This document shows, piece by piece, positions 8,316 through 17,434 of a stretch of 64,000 nucleotides of DNA. Numbering within the stretch: the first letter of the stretch is position 1; every line of letters starts with the position of its first letter. Below the pieces are notes generated by a model. It ran no database searches. It was given only the letters and a program-made list of their open reading frames with translations, and was not told the origin of the DNA. The DNA lies in contig NZ_FUWJ01000003.1 of the NCBI RefSeq assembly GCF_900167455.1, positions 1-64,000 on the forward strand, given 5' to 3'. Source of the DNA: Enhydrobacter aerosaccus (GTDB taxonomy: Bacteria > Pseudomonadota > Alphaproteobacteria > Reyranellales > Reyranellaceae). The position numbers and the translations under genes were made by a program.

Positions 8316-9727
8316 GCGATACGGCCAAGCTGGACGACAAGCGGGATTGGCGCGCGACCTTCGCGACCTACAGCCACCCGCGGGTCATCCAGTTCCTGTT
8401 TCTGGGCTTCTCGGCGGGCCTGCCTTTCCTGCTGGTCTTCTCGACCCTGTCGGCGTGGCTGCGCGAGTTCGGCATCAGCCGCACGGCGATCGGCTTCATC
8501 AGCTGGATCGGCATCACCTACTCCTTCAAGTTCGTGTGGTCGCCGGTCGTCGATCGCGTACCGCTGCCGCTGCTGACGCGCTGGCTCGGCCGCCGGCGCG
8601 CCTGGATGCTGCTGGCGCAGAGCGGCATCGCTGGTGGCCTGCTCGCCATGTCGTTCTGCGACCCGCGAACGGACCTTTGGCATCTGGTGATGTTCGCGCT
8701 GGTCGTCGCCTTCTCCTCGGCGACGCAGGACATCGCCATGGATGCCATGCGCATCGAGGCGACCGACGAGAGCCTGCAGGGCGCCACGGCGGCCACCTAT
8801 CAGCTCGGCTACCGCATCGCCGTGCTCGCGGCGAGCGCCGGAGCGCTGTACATCGCGCAGTTCGGTTCCTGGCCGATCGCCTACCAGACCATGGCGGCGT
8901 TGGGGCTGGTGGGCCTCCTGACCACGCTCAGCATCGCCGAACCGGAGCGGCGAGAAGCCAGCGGCACGGCCGAGCGCGAGGGCAAGGTCGCCGACTTCGC
9001 GGCCGGGCTCGGTCCCCTGCCGCGCTGGCTGCGCGAGAGCCTGATCTTCCTCTACGGCGCCATCGTCTGCCCGTTTGTCGACTTCTTCATCCGCTATGGC
9101 TGGATGGCGCTGGTGCTGCTCGCCTTCATCGGCCTGTTCCGCCTCGCCGACATCGCCATGGGCGTGATGGCGAACCCCTTCTACATCGACATGGGCTTCA
9201 CGCTGGCCCAGATCGCCAATGTCAGCAAGATTTTCGGCTTCGTGATGTCGATCGTGGGGGCGCTGACGGGCGGCGCGCTGGTGTTCCGGATCGGCGCAGC
9301 GCGGCTCCTGGTACCCGCGGTGATCGCGATGTCGCTTGCGAACCTCACCTTCGCCGCCATCGCCTGGATCGGCGAGCCGAACACGCTGTTGCTGGCGGGA
9401 GTCATCAGCATCGACAATCTGGTCACCGGCATGGCGGGCTCGGTGTTCATCGCCTTCCTGTCGAGCCTGACCAACGCTGCCTATACGGCGACGCAGTACG
9501 CGCTCTTCACCTCGATCATGACGCTGCCCGGCAAGATCATTGCGGGCTATTCGGGCTGGATCGTCGACACGCTGCAGGCCAGCCACACCTTCGGCCACAA
9601 GTTCGGCGGCTATGCGCTCTTCTTCTGCTATACCGCGCTGCTCGGCCTGCCGGCGCTGATCCTGGCGCTGGTCGTGCGCCGGCAGTTTGAAAAAGAAACC
9701 CCTCCTCCGTTGCCGAAGGAGGGGTAG
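8312..9727 (+). CDS. AmpG-like MFS permease
   Basis: Membrane transporter of 471 residues with about 12 to 14 hydrophobic segments. The order and sequence of the early segments (LFLGFSAGLPFLLVFSTL, then WIGITYSFKFVWSPVVDR) match the AmpG muropeptide permease family, which imports anhydro-muropeptides for cell-wall recycling. The GTG at 8312 sits in the GTGA overlap with the adenosine kinase gene; the frame is open further upstream but that region is the kinase. The last codons (PPPLPKEG) coincide with a hairpin that serves the opposite strand. True substrate is unproven. Confidence 0.85.
   Translation: MSDTAKLDDKRDWRATFATYSHPRVIQFLFLGFSAGLPFLLVFSTLSAWLREFGISRTAIGFISWIGITYSFKFVWSPVVDRVPLPLLTRWLGRRRAWMLLAQSGIAGGLLAMSFCDPRTDLWHLVMFALVVAFSSATQDIAMDAMRIEATDESLQGATAATYQLGYRIAVLAASAGALYIAQFGSWPIAYQTMAALGLVGLLTTLSIAEPERREASGTAEREGKVADFAAGLGPLPRWLRESLIFLYGAIVCPFVDFFIRYGWMALVLLAFIGLFRLADIAMGVMANPFYIDMGFTLAQIANVSKIFGFVMSIVGALTGGALVFRIGAARLLVPAVIAMSLANLTFAAIAWIGEPNTLLLAGVISIDNLVTGMAGSVFIAFLSSLTNAAYTATQYALFTSIMTLPGKIIAGYSGWIVDTLQASHTFGHKFGGYALFFCYTALLGLPALILALVVRRQFEKETPPPLPKEG
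9690..9725 (-). terminator. intrinsic terminator for the phoB-end transcript, inside the permease gene
   Basis: Reading the minus strand, a 9-bp perfect stem (ACCCCTCCT, 9725-9717, with AGGAGGGGT, 9706-9698) encloses a 10-base loop and is followed at once by TTTCTTTTT (9698-9690). That is a standard Rho-independent terminator for the leftward pho transcript, 142 bases past the phoB stop. On the plus strand the hairpin has no T-run, so it should not stop the permease transcript. It overlaps the last permease codons. Confidence 0.75.
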
Positions 9728-9867
9728 TACGGTCGGCGACGGGGTGTCATCCGTGCCGGGGAACCAACCTGTTCCGATGCGGGGCGTGGGGTCTGCCGAC
9801 GCGGAACGGGCAAGCGTCAGTTAAAGGGACAAGGCTACAAAACCATTAAGCCGCTTGTGGAAAACGC

Positions 9868-10608
9868 CTATCCCTGCGAATCGAGCGCATAACCGGCCGC
9901 GCGCACGGTACGGATCAGGTCCGTGTCATTCTCGCCGTTGAGGGCGATGCGCAGGCGACGGATATGCACGTCCACGGTGCGCGCCTCGACATAGACATCC
10001 TTGCCCCACACCGCATCGAGCAGCTGCTCGCGCGAGAAGACGCGGCCGGGATGTTCCATGAAGTGCCGTAACAGGCGGAACTCGGTCGGGCCGAGATGGA
10101 CCGGCTTGCCGCCCCGCGTCACGCGGTGAGCGACCAGGTCCATGACGATGTCGGCATAGTTGAGCGCCTCGTCGGCCAGCGCCGGCCGGATGCGCCGCAG
10201 CACCGCCCGGATGCGCGCCACCAGCTCGGTCGGCGAGAACGGCTTGGACACGTAATCGTCGGCGCCAGCATCGAGCCCGCGCACGCGATCGCCTTCCTCG
10301 CCACGCGCCGTCAGCATGATGATCGGCAGGTTGGCGGTCGAGGTCTGGCGCCGCAGCTGACGGCAGACCTCGATGCCGGACATCAACGGCAACATCCAGT
10401 CGAGCAGGATCAGGTCCGGCGTATCCTCCTGCACCGAGGCTAGCGCCTCCTCGCCATCGTAGGCGACGGAGACGCTGAAGCCGGCCTGCTCGAGGTTGTA
10501 GCGCAGCAGCTCCACCAGCGCGCTTTCGTCCTCGACGATGAGGACGCGCGGCTTCACCGAGGCGCCTTGCGATTCGCGACGAGAGGGAACCGTGGCGGTC
10601 ATGCTCAT
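9868..10608 (-). CDS. phoB: phosphate-regulon response regulator PhoB
   Basis: OmpR-class response regulator of 246 residues. The receiver domain starts at about residue 19 (PRVLIVEDE) with phospho-acceptor D70 (LILLDWMLP), T100 and K122 (SKPF). The C-terminal winged-helix DNA-binding domain spans about 150-243 (GPTEFRLLRHFMEHPGRVFSREQLLDAVWG). Its ATG overlaps the phoU stop as ATGA. It is the last gene of the phosphate operon. It should bind the repeats upstream of pstS when PhoR phosphorylates it under phosphate limitation. An alternative start is ATG 10602, two codons later. Confidence 0.97.
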   Translation of the reverse strand: MSMTATVPSRRESQGASVKPRVLIVEDESALVELLRYNLEQAGFSVSVAYDGEEALASVQEDTPDLILLDWMLPLMSGIEVCRQLRRQTSTANLPIIMLTARGEEGDRVRGLDAGADDYVSKPFSPTELVARIRAVLRRIRPALADEALNYADIVMDLVAHRVTRGGKPVHLGPTEFRLLRHFMEHPGRVFSREQLLDAVWGKDVYVEARTVDVHIRRLRIALNGENDTDLIRTVRAAGYALDSQG

Positions 10609-11318
10609 GGTGCGGTATCCGTGGTGTAGAGGGCGCCGCTGCCCTTGCGACGGGCCTCGGCGAAGTTCTGGCCGGTGTTCCGGAAACTCACCAGCTCGGC
10701 GATGTTGGTCACGTGGTCGCCGGCACGCTCGATGTTCTTGGCCATGAACAGAAGATGCGTGCAGGCGGTGATGGTGCGCGGATCCTCCATCATGTAGGTC
10801 AGGAGCTCGCGGAACAGGCCCGTGTAGACCTGATCGATCTCCTCGTCGCGATCCCACACGTCGCGGGCCTTTGCGACGTCGTCGTCGGCGAAGGCGTCGA
10901 GCACGTCCTTGAGCGCCGCGCGCACCAGGCGGCCGAGCCGGTCGATGCCGGCCACCGCCGATGGCGGCGCCGAGCCCTGGGCGAGGACGATGCTGCGCTT
11001 GGCCGTGTTCTTGGCATAGTCGGCGATGCGCTCGAGCGCCGCCGCGATCTTGATCGAGGACAGGACCACGCGCAGGTCGACCGCCATGGGCTGGCGCAGG
11101 GCCAGCATCTTGACGGTTTGTTCCTGCACCACGACGTCGAGTGCGTCGACCCGTGCATCGTCGGCGATCACCTCTTCGGCGATGGCCGTGTCGCGGTCGC
11201 GCACGGCCTGGAGTGCCTTGGCGAACTGGGCCTCGGTCAGGCCGCCCATCTCGTTGATGGTGGCATTGAGCCGTTCCAGCTCCTCATCGAAGCGCTTGAG
11301 AATGTGGTCGTTGGCCAT
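10605..11318 (-). CDS. phoU: phosphate-signalling regulator PhoU
   Basis: All-helical protein of 237 residues with two PhoU repeats. Characteristic segments are EIDQVYTGLFRELLTYMMEDP and HLLFMAKNIERAGDHVTNIAE near the end, which carry the metal-binding E/D-xxxD pattern. It links the Pst transporter to PhoR and keeps PhoB inactive when phosphate is ample. It lies between pstB (27-base gap) and phoB (4-base ATGA overlap). Confidence 0.97.
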   Translation of the reverse strand: MANDHILKRFDEELERLNATINEMGGLTEAQFAKALQAVRDRDTAIAEEVIADDARVDALDVVVQEQTVKMLALRQPMAVDLRVVLSSIKIAAALERIADYAKNTAKRSIVLAQGSAPPSAVAGIDRLGRLVRAALKDVLDAFADDDVAKARDVWDRDEEIDQVYTGLFRELLTYMMEDPRTITACTHLLFMAKNIERAGDHVTNIAELVSFRNTGQNFAEARRKGSGALYTTDTAP

Positions 11319-11345
11319 ATCGGGTTCCTTCTAGGATGCGCCGTG

Positions 11346-12176
11346 TCAGCCGAAGCGGCCGGTGATGTAGGCCTGGGTGCGCGAGTCCGTGGGGGCGGTG
11401 AAGATCTTCTCGGTCACGTCGAACTCGACCAGCTCGCCGAGATACATGAACGTCGTGAAGTCCGAGACGCGGGCTGCCTGCTGCATGTTGTGGGTCACGA
11501 TCACGATCGTGTAGTCCTGCTTCAGCTCGTCGATCAGTTCCTCGATCTTGGCGGTCGAGATCGGATCGAGCGCCGAGCAGGGTTCGTCGAACAGGATGAC
11601 CTCGGGCTTCACCGCGACCGTGCGGGCGATGCACAGGCGTTGCTGCTGACCGCCCGACAGGCCGAGGCCCGAAGCATCCAGCTTGTCCTTGACCTCGTCC
11701 CACAGCGCGGCACGACGCAGGGCCGATTCCACCCGGGCATCGACCTCCGCGCGGGGCAGGCGCTCATAGAGCCGGATACCGAAAGCGATGTTCTCGTAGA
11801 TCGACATGGGGAACGGCGTCGGCTTCTGGAACACCATGCCGATGCGCGCCCTCAGGAGATTGATGTCGACTCCGGAGTCCAGGAGGTTCTGCCCGTCGAA
11901 CATCACCTCGCCGGTGGCACGCTGTCCGGGATAGAGGTCGTACATGCGGTTCAGGACCCGCAGCAAGGTCGACTTGCCGCAGCCCGACGGGCCGATGAAG
12001 GCGGTGGTCTTGTTGGCGTAGAGCGCCAGGTTGATGTTCTTCAGGGCCCGCGAGTCGCCGTAGAAGAACTCGAGATTGCGGATCGAAACCTTCTCCGCGA
12101 GCCCGGCCGTGCTGACAGCGGCATGAGTGGCGACAGGCACGGCGAAAGCAGATGCATTGGTCGAGGCCATGGTCAT
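11346..12176 (-). CDS. pstB: phosphate ABC transporter ATPase PstB
   Basis: ATPase subunit of 276 residues. Walker A is GPSGCGKS at 62-69, the signature LSGGQ at about 173-177, Walker B VILFDEP at 193-199, and the H-loop is THNM later. The N-terminal 25 residues, rich in Ala/Thr/Val, extend beyond the usual PstB start. ATG 12176 overlaps the pstA stop by one base (TAATG), so translation is coupled. It energises phosphate uptake with PstA and PstC. Confidence 0.97.
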   Translation of the reverse strand: MTMASTNASAFAVPVATHAAVSTAGLAEKVSIRNLEFFYGDSRALKNINLALYANKTTAFIGPSGCGKSTLLRVLNRMYDLYPGQRATGEVMFDGQNLLDSGVDINLLRARIGMVFQKPTPFPMSIYENIAFGIRLYERLPRAEVDARVESALRRAALWDEVKDKLDASGLGLSGGQQQRLCIARTVAVKPEVILFDEPCSALDPISTAKIEELIDELKQDYTIVIVTHNMQQAARVSDFTTFMYLGELVEFDVTEKIFTAPTDSRTQAYITGRFG

Positions 12177-13024
12177 TACTTTCTCGCTGTGAGAGTGCGG
12201 GCGAAGATGCTGAGCGCCAGCACCGTGACGGTGATCAGGAGGGCGCCGGTCCAGGCAAGGCTCTGCCATTCCTCGTAGGGTGACAGGGCGAACTGGAAGA
12301 TGACCACCGGCAGGCTAGGCATCGGCGCGTTCATGTTGAGGCTCCAGAACTGGTTGTTCAGGGCCGTGAACAGCAACGGCGCGGTCTCGCCGCTGATGCG
12401 GGCGATGGCAAGCAGGATGCCGGTGACGATGCCTGCGCGCGCCGCGCGATAGGCGATGCGCACGATCATGTGCGAGCGCGGCAAGCCGATCGAGGCAGCC
12501 GCTTCGCGCAGCGTGTCCGGCACCAGCCGCAACATGTCCTCTGTCGTCCGCACGACGACGGGGATCACGATCACCGCCAGCGCCACGGCGCCGGCATAGC
12601 CCGAGAAATGACCCATCGGCGCGACCATCACCTCGTAGATGAAGAGGCCGATCACGATCGAGGGCGCGCTGAGCAGGATGTCGTTGATGAAGCGCACGAT
12701 GCTGGCGAGCTTGTCGTGCCGGCCGTACTCCGCCAGGTATGTCCCGGCGAGGATGCCGATCGGCGTGCCGATCACGACCGCAAGGACGGTCATCACGATG
12801 CTGCCTGCGATGGCGTTGAGCAGGCCGCCGGCCGAGCCCGGCGGCGGCGTGTTCTCAGTGAAGACCGAGAGCGACAGGCCGCCGAAGCCGTGCAGCAGCA
12901 GGACGCCCAGGATCAACACCAGCCATCCCAGGCCGAAGGCGGTTGCGCCATAGGCCAGGGAGGTGGCCACCGTATTGCGCAGCCGGCGCGCGGCGTAGAG
13001 CGTATTCCTGCGGGAGTCGGCCAT
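12176..13024 (-). CDS. pstA: phosphate ABC transporter permease PstA
   Basis: Inner-membrane permease of 282 residues with about six hydrophobic segments, including [21 protein letters not shown] and a C-terminal [15 protein letters not shown]. The binding-protein-dependent transport (EAA) loop is visible as [20 protein letters not shown]. The start ATG 13024 lies 2 bases after the pstC stop; the frame stays open far upstream, but that part is the shadow of pstC. It forms the membrane channel with PstC. Confidence 0.96.
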   Translation of the reverse strand: MADSRRNTLYAARRLRNTVATSLAYGATAFGLGWLVLILGVLLLHGFGGLSLSVFTENTPPPGSAGGLLNAIAGSIVMTVLAVVIGTPIGILAGTYLAEYGRHDKLASIVRFINDILLSAPSIVIGLFIYEVMVAPMGHFSGYAGAVALAVIVIPVVVRTTEDMLRLVPDTLREAAASIGLPRSHMIVRIAYRAARAGIVTGILLAIARISGETAPLLFTALNNQFWSLNMNAPMPSLPVVIFQFALSPYEEWQSLAWTGALLITVTVLALSIFARTLTARK

Positions 13025-13026
13025 CG

Positions 13027-14019
13027 TCAGCGTCCCTTCTGCTGCAGGCGGAGCAGCATGTATCGGGCGATCGCGAGCACGATGAAGGTGATCACGAACA
13101 GGATCAGGCCCAGCGCGATCAGCGACGAGGTATAGAGATCGCCGACCGCCTCCGTGAATTCGTTGGCGATCGAGGCCGAGATCGTCGTGCCGGGCGCCAG
13201 GATCGAGCTGGAAACCGTGTGGGCGTTGCCGATGACGAAGGTTACCGCCATCGTCTCGCCGAGGGCGCGGCCCAACCCTAACATGACGCCGCCGATCACG
13301 CCGACGCGCGTGAAGGGCAGAACGACATGCTTGAACACTTCCCAAGTCGTGCAGCCAAGGCCGTAAGCCGCTTCCTTGAGCACCGGCGGCACCGCCTCGA
13401 ATACGTCGCGCGAGATCGCGGTGATGAAGGGCAGGACCATGATCGCCAGGATGAAGCCCGCGGTCAGCATGCCGATGCCGTAAGGCGGTCCGGCGAACAG
13501 GGACGACAGACCAGGCACACCGTCGAAGGTGTCGATCAGGAATGGCTGGACATACTTCTGCAGGAAGGGCGCGAAGACGAACAGACCCCAGATGCCGTAG
13601 ATGATGCTGGGAATACCGGCCAGCAGTTCGATCGCGATGGCGATCGGCCGGCGCAGCCACAGCGGACAGAGCGCCGTAAGGAAGAAGGCGATCAGGAGCC
13701 CGACCGGCACCGCGATCACCATGGCGATCGCCGACGTCACCAGTGTACCGTAGATGGGCGCCAGAGCGCCGAAATTCTCCGTAACCGGGTTCCAGACCTC
13801 GGTCACCACGAACGACAGGCCGAAGGCCTTGAGTGCCGGGACCGATCCGATGACCAGCGCCAGGATCACGCCGCTCAGCAAGGCCAGAACCGCGTAAACC
13901 GCGATCCGCGTCAGTTCGCGGAAGGCGATATCGCTGAGCCGCAACCGGTTCAGCGCCGTCGCACGGGCAGCCGCTGCGCCCGTTGTTTCAGCTACTCCGT
14001 TCAATGCCACCTCGGACAT
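13027..14019 (-). CDS. pstC: phosphate ABC transporter permease PstC
   Basis: Inner-membrane permease of 330 residues with about six membrane segments. It carries the EAA-type loop ([23 protein letters not shown]) and the family-typical [23 protein letters not shown] periplasmic segment. The N-terminal 25 residues ([15 protein letters not shown]-like) are a cytoplasmic extension. The stem-loop at 14047-14072 separates it from pstS upstream. It pairs with PstA. Confidence 0.96.
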   Translation of the reverse strand: MSEVALNGVAETTGAAAARATALNRLRLSDIAFRELTRIAVYAVLALLSGVILALVIGSVPALKAFGLSFVVTEVWNPVTENFGALAPIYGTLVTSAIAMVIAVPVGLLIAFFLTALCPLWLRRPIAIAIELLAGIPSIIYGIWGLFVFAPFLQKYVQPFLIDTFDGVPGLSSLFAGPPYGIGMLTAGFILAIMVLPFITAISRDVFEAVPPVLKEAAYGLGCTTWEVFKHVVLPFTRVGVIGGVMLGLGRALGETMAVTFVIGNAHTVSSSILAPGTTISASIANEFTEAVGDLYTSSLIALGLILFVITFIVLAIARYMLLRLQQKGR

Positions 14020-14040
14020 GCTACGCCCTCTCGCAACCGG

Positions 14041-14072
14041 TTAAAGGTCCCCCGGCCTCGCGGCCAGGGGAC
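14041..14072 (-). terminator. pstS-pstC intercistronic stem-loop
   Basis: On the minus strand GUCCCCUGGCC (14072-14062) pairs with GGCCGGGGGAC (14057-14047), 11 pairs with one U-G wobble, closing on GCGA, a GNRA tetraloop. It starts 12 bases past the pstS stop and is followed by CUUUAA, a weak U-run. Such elements after the binding-protein gene usually stabilise or partly terminate the transcript so that more binding protein than permease is made. Position and structure are seen; the effect is inferred. Confidence 0.7.
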
Positions 14073-14084
14073 TCGACATTGCGA

Positions 14085-15131
14085 TCAATGCGTCAGCGAG
14101 AAGATCGGCTTGCCGCTGCTGTCCTTGATCTCGGAGGTCCAGGTCTTTTCGATGTCGGTGACGACATTGGCCGGCATCGGCACGTAGTCCAGCTCCTTCG
14201 CCATGTTCTGGCCCTTGGCGTAGGACCAGGCGAAGAACTTGAGCGCCTCGCCGGTCGCGGCAGCGTCGGACGGCTGCTTGTAGACCAGGATCCAGGTCGC
14301 CGCGGTCATCGGCCAGGAGGCGTCACCCGGCTGGTTGGCGAGGATCACGCCATAGCCCGGCTGGCTCTTCCAGTCGGCATTGGCGGCCGCAGCCTGGAAG
14401 GCCTCGGCGGTCGGCGACACGGTCTTGCCCGCCTTGTTCACCATCTTGGTGAAGGTGAGCTTGTTCTGCTTGGCGTAGGCATATTCAACATAGCCGATCG
14501 AGCCCTTGGTCTGACCGACATTGTTGGCGACGCCTTCGTTGCCCTTGGCACCGATGCCAGCCGGCCACTGCACGGCCGTGTTGGTGCCGACCTTGGTCTT
14601 CCACTCCGGGCTCACGTCCGAGAGATAATAGGTGAAGTTATAGGTCGTGCCCGATCCGTCCGAACGATGCACCAGGGCGATCGCATTCGAAGGAAGCTTG
14701 ACGCCGGGATTGAGCTTGGCGATCGCAGGATCGTCCCACTTCTTGATGTCGCCGAGATAGATCTTGGCCAGCGTCGGGCCGTCGATCACCAGATCGCCCG
14801 GCTTCACGCCGTCGAGATTGACCACCGGCACGATGCCGCCCATGACCATCGGGAACTGCGCGAGACCGGCGTCGTCGAGCTCCTTGCCCGGGAGCGGAGC
14901 GTCGGACGCGCCGAAGGTCACCGTCTTGGCCTTGATCTGCTTGATGCCGCCGCCCGAGCCGATCGACTGATAGTTCAAGCCGATGTTGGTTTCCTTCTTG
15001 TAGGCATCGGCCCACTTGGCATAGATCGGGTACGGAAAAGTGGCGCCCGCGCCGGAAATGTCGGCAGCGAAAGCCGACCACGACGTGGCAATCAATGCCG
15101 CCGCAGTCAGGGCAATCTTGGTGATCTTCAC
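14085..15131 (-). CDS. pstS: periplasmic phosphate-binding protein PstS
   Basis: Secreted phosphate receptor of 348 residues. A Sec signal peptide of about 22 residues ends at SAFA before [13 protein letters not shown], the typical mature start. Phosphate-contact motifs are present: [29 protein letters not shown] and [17 protein letters not shown] chose GTG 15131 because GGAGAGA lies just upstream; the frame continues to an ATG at 15170 but that part would precede the signal peptide. It is the first gene controlled by the Pho boxes at 15194-15222 and delivers phosphate to PstCAB. Confidence 0.96.
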   Translation of the reverse strand: MKITKIALTAAALIATSWSAFAADISGAGATFPYPIYAKWADAYKKETNIGLNYQSIGSGGGIKQIKAKTVTFGASDAPLPGKELDDAGLAQFPMVMGGIVPVVNLDGVKPGDLVIDGPTLAKIYLGDIKKWDDPAIAKLNPGVKLPSNAIALVHRSDGSGTTYNFTYYLSDVSPEWKTKVGTNTAVQWPAGIGAKGNEGVANNVGQTKGSIGYVEYAYAKQNKLTFTKMVNKAGKTVSPTAEAFQAAAANADWKSQPGYGVILANQPGDASWPMTAATWILVYKQPSDAAATGEALKFFAWSYAKGQNMAKELDYVPMPANVVTDIEKTWTSEIKDSSGKPIFSLTH

Positions 15132-15193
15132 GAGTCTCTCTCCTTTGGTTCGGATCGAACGGGAGTGCACTAGGGCTGTTACGTCTCGTCTCT

Positions 15194-15222
15194 ATTACAG
15201 AATTGTTACCGTTGGATGACAG
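15194..15222 (-). promoter_or_regulatory. triple Pho-box repeat upstream of pstS
   Basis: Reading the minus strand, three 7-mers follow each other at an exact 11-base pitch: CTGTCAT (15222-15216), CGGTAAC (15211-15205) and CTGTAAT (15200-15194), with 4-base spacers. PhoB binds 7-bp direct repeats related to CTGTCAT with 4-base spacers, so the array gives two overlapping Pho boxes. It ends 63 bases before the pstS start and 37 bases from the phoR coding end. I saw no convincing sigma70 -35, which fits PhoB-dependent activation. Confidence 0.8.
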
Positions 15223-15258
15223 TCGTTTCCCCGCATGGGGGTAGATCAAAGACAAACG

Positions 15259-16650
15259 CTATTTTTGGGAGATGGCAGCCGGAAGGGTCACCGTGAAAAC
15301 CGACCCCTTGCCCGGCGTGCTCTGGATCTCGAGCCGGCCCCGATGACGGTTCACCACATGCTTGACGATGGCCAATCCCAACCCGGTCCCGCCCAGCTGG
15401 CGCGACCGCGCCGTATCCACTCGGTAGAAACGCTCCGTCAGCCGCGGCAGATGCGCCGCCGGGATCCCGTCGCTTTCGTCCGCCACGGCGACCGAGACGC
15501 GATCCTCGCCGGCCGGCCGGGCGGTCACCCGCACCGTCGTCGCCGGCTTGGCATACTTGATGGCATTGTCGATCAGGTTCTGGAAGACGATCGTGAGTTC
15601 GTCGTAGTCGCCCACGGCGGCCGGCAAGGTCGGCTCCACCGCCAGCTCGAGTGTCACCTTCCGCGACGAGGCCTTGAGCTGCAACAGATCCCCGACGCCT
15701 GCCAGGACGCGGCCGAGGTCGACTGCGGCATCCGGTCGGGCATGCTCGTGCTGTTCGATGCGCGACAGCATCAGAAGATCGTCCACCAGCCGCCGCATGC
15801 GATCAGCCTGCTCCGCCATGATGCCCAGGAAGCGCTCCCGGGCCGCCGCGTCGTCACGGGCCGGCCCGCGCAGCGTCTCGATGAAGCCGAGCAGTCCTGC
15901 GATCGGCGTCTTGAGCTCGTGACTGGCATTGGCCACGAAATCGGCGCGCATGCGTTCTGCGCGCCGCAAGGCGGTCGTGTCGTGGAGGACGATCAAGGCC
16001 AGCGAGCCGTCGGCTGCCGCACGCGGCAAGCGTTGGGCATGAGCAATGACGTCGAGCTCCGGCGGTCCCGGCAGCATGAGATCGACGGCGACGTGGTCCG
16101 GACCGTGGAAGTTGCCATCCGTCACCGACAGCAGCGTATCGATCGCCGACAGCAGCGCGGGATAGCGCAGCACCGTCGACAGGTCGCGGAAGGCGACGAC
16201 AGGTCCAAGCAACGCCACGGCGGCCCGATTGGAGCGCACGATGCGGCGCTGCCGATCGACCGCGATCAGGGGATCCGGCAGGCCGTCGACGATCGCCTGG
16301 GCCGAGGCCGCCAGATTGTCGATGGAGGCGCGCTGCCGGCGCCAGCCGGAAGCGAGGATCGCGGCCGCGACGGCGAGTTCCTCCGTTGCTGGAGCGAACT
16401 TGAGGCGCGGCATCACGGGCTCCTGGTCTCCCGACAGCTCGCTGACGAAGCGCGCGAAGCGTCCCAGAGCCCCGAGATAGCGCTGGAGCAGCAGGATCGT
16501 GACCACCCCGATGCCTGCAGCCGCAATCAGGGCCGGGCGCAAGGCCAGGTCGCCATGCCACCAGAGACCGGCCAGCCCGACAAAGGGAGGGGCCAGCACC
16601 ACGGCATTGGTGGCGAGATAACGGCGAAGCGGAAGCGCCTGATGAGCCAT
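15259..16650 (-). CDS. phoR: phosphate-regulon sensor histidine kinase PhoR
   Basis: Membrane histidine kinase of 463 residues. Two N-terminal membrane segments lie at about 12-30 and 40-58, then a PAS-like region (DGLPDPLIAVDRQRRIVRSN, 122-142), the dimerisation/phosphoacceptor H244 (NASHELKTP), the N-box NLIDNAIKY (358-366) and the G2 box GGTGLGLAI (420-428). The G1 box reads DESDGIP, with Ser in place of the usual first Gly. It has no large periplasmic domain, as in PhoR, which senses phosphate via PstSCAB and PhoU. It lies first in the cluster, ahead of pstS. Confidence 0.92.
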   Translation of the reverse strand: MAHQALPLRRYLATNAVVLAPPFVGLAGLWWHGDLALRPALIAAAGIGVVTILLLQRYLGALGRFARFVSELSGDQEPVMPRLKFAPATEELAVAAAILASGWRRQRASIDNLAASAQAIVDGLPDPLIAVDRQRRIVRSNRAAVALLGPVVAFRDLSTVLRYPALLSAIDTLLSVTDGNFHGPDHVAVDLMLPGPPELDVIAHAQRLPRAAADGSLALIVLHDTTALRRAERMRADFVANASHELKTPIAGLLGFIETLRGPARDDAAARERFLGIMAEQADRMRRLVDDLLMLSRIEQHEHARPDAAVDLGRVLAGVGDLLQLKASSRKVTLELAVEPTLPAAVGDYDELTIVFQNLIDNAIKYAKPATTVRVTARPAGEDRVSVAVADESDGIPAAHLPRLTERFYRVDTARSRQLGGTGLGLAIVKHVVNRHRGRLEIQSTPGKGSVFTVTLPAAISQK

Positions 16651-16744
16651 GGCGGCGACTATAGACCGGACTTCGACCGATCAATGTGACGAAGCCGTTT
16701 CAGCCCGAACATTCAGACCGCCATCGACGCCGGCGGCCGCGCGC

Positions 16745-17407
16745 CTAGACCGTCTGGTTGGGTGCCATGAACAGGCGCAGGGCGGCGAGGCCGAAGATGA
16801 AGCCACCGATATGCGCAGTCCAGGCCACCGGCGCGCCACCGGCCCCAGGGGTCAGGTCGAAGACACCGAAGAAGACATTCATGGCGATCCAGATACCCGC
16901 CACCGGAAGGAGCGATGGCATGCGGCCGAGGCGCCACAACAGGAAGAGAACGGCGCCGAACACGCCACTCACCGATCCGGAAGCGCCGACGACAGGGTCG
17001 GCGGAATTGGGAAAGGACAGAATATGGATCAGCCCCGCCACCAGGCCGGCAGAGAGATAGAACAGGATGAAGCGCCGGAATCCGAGGAACCGTTCGACCG
17101 GCGCGCCGAACGCCGCCAGGCTGAGCATGTTGACGCCGAGATGGACCCAGCCGGCATGCAGGAACTGATAGACGAACGGAGCGCCGATGATGGACAGCCA
17201 GTCGCCGCCGAGTTCGCCCGTATAGGCGATCGGCACCAGGCCGAACTGCAGCACCAATTGTTCGTCCGTCGCCGGGGGCAGGAACTCGCGCACGAGCTGA
17301 ACGGCAACGTTGAGGCCGATGATCCAGAGGATCGCCGGCGGCAGGTTGATCGCTCTTTCATGCGCGCCGCGTTCCGGCCCGGGGCGTCGGATGTCGTCGA
17401 AAGGCAT
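16745..17407 (-). CDS. rhomboid-family intramembrane serine protease
   Basis: Six or seven membrane segments in 220 residues. The catalytic Ser is S143 in the GASGSVSG motif (141-148) and the partner His is H199 in AWTAHIGGF. The HAGWVHLGVNML segment (84-95) supplies the conserved H and N of the rhomboid fold, with the oxyanion-type Asn at about 93. Rhomboids cut single-pass membrane proteins. The substrate is unknown. The gene lies between argG and phoR, on the same strand, without obvious coupling. Confidence 0.93.
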   Translation of the reverse strand: MPFDDIRRPGPERGAHERAINLPPAILWIIGLNVAVQLVREFLPPATDEQLVLQFGLVPIAYTGELGGDWLSIIGAPFVYQFLHAGWVHLGVNMLSLAAFGAPVERFLGFRRFILFYLSAGLVAGLIHILSFPNSADPVVGASGSVSGVFGAVLFLLWRLGRMPSLLPVAGIWIAMNVFFGVFDLTPGAGGAPVAWTAHIGGFIFGLAALRLFMAPNQTV

Positions 17408-17434
17408 CGAAAACTCCGTTGACCGGAGGGATTA

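Noticed and set aside
9728-9867. General-stress (EcfG) promoter, suggested by GGAAC copies in the gap past phoB
   Set aside because: No CGTT occurs 16 or 17 bases after any copy.
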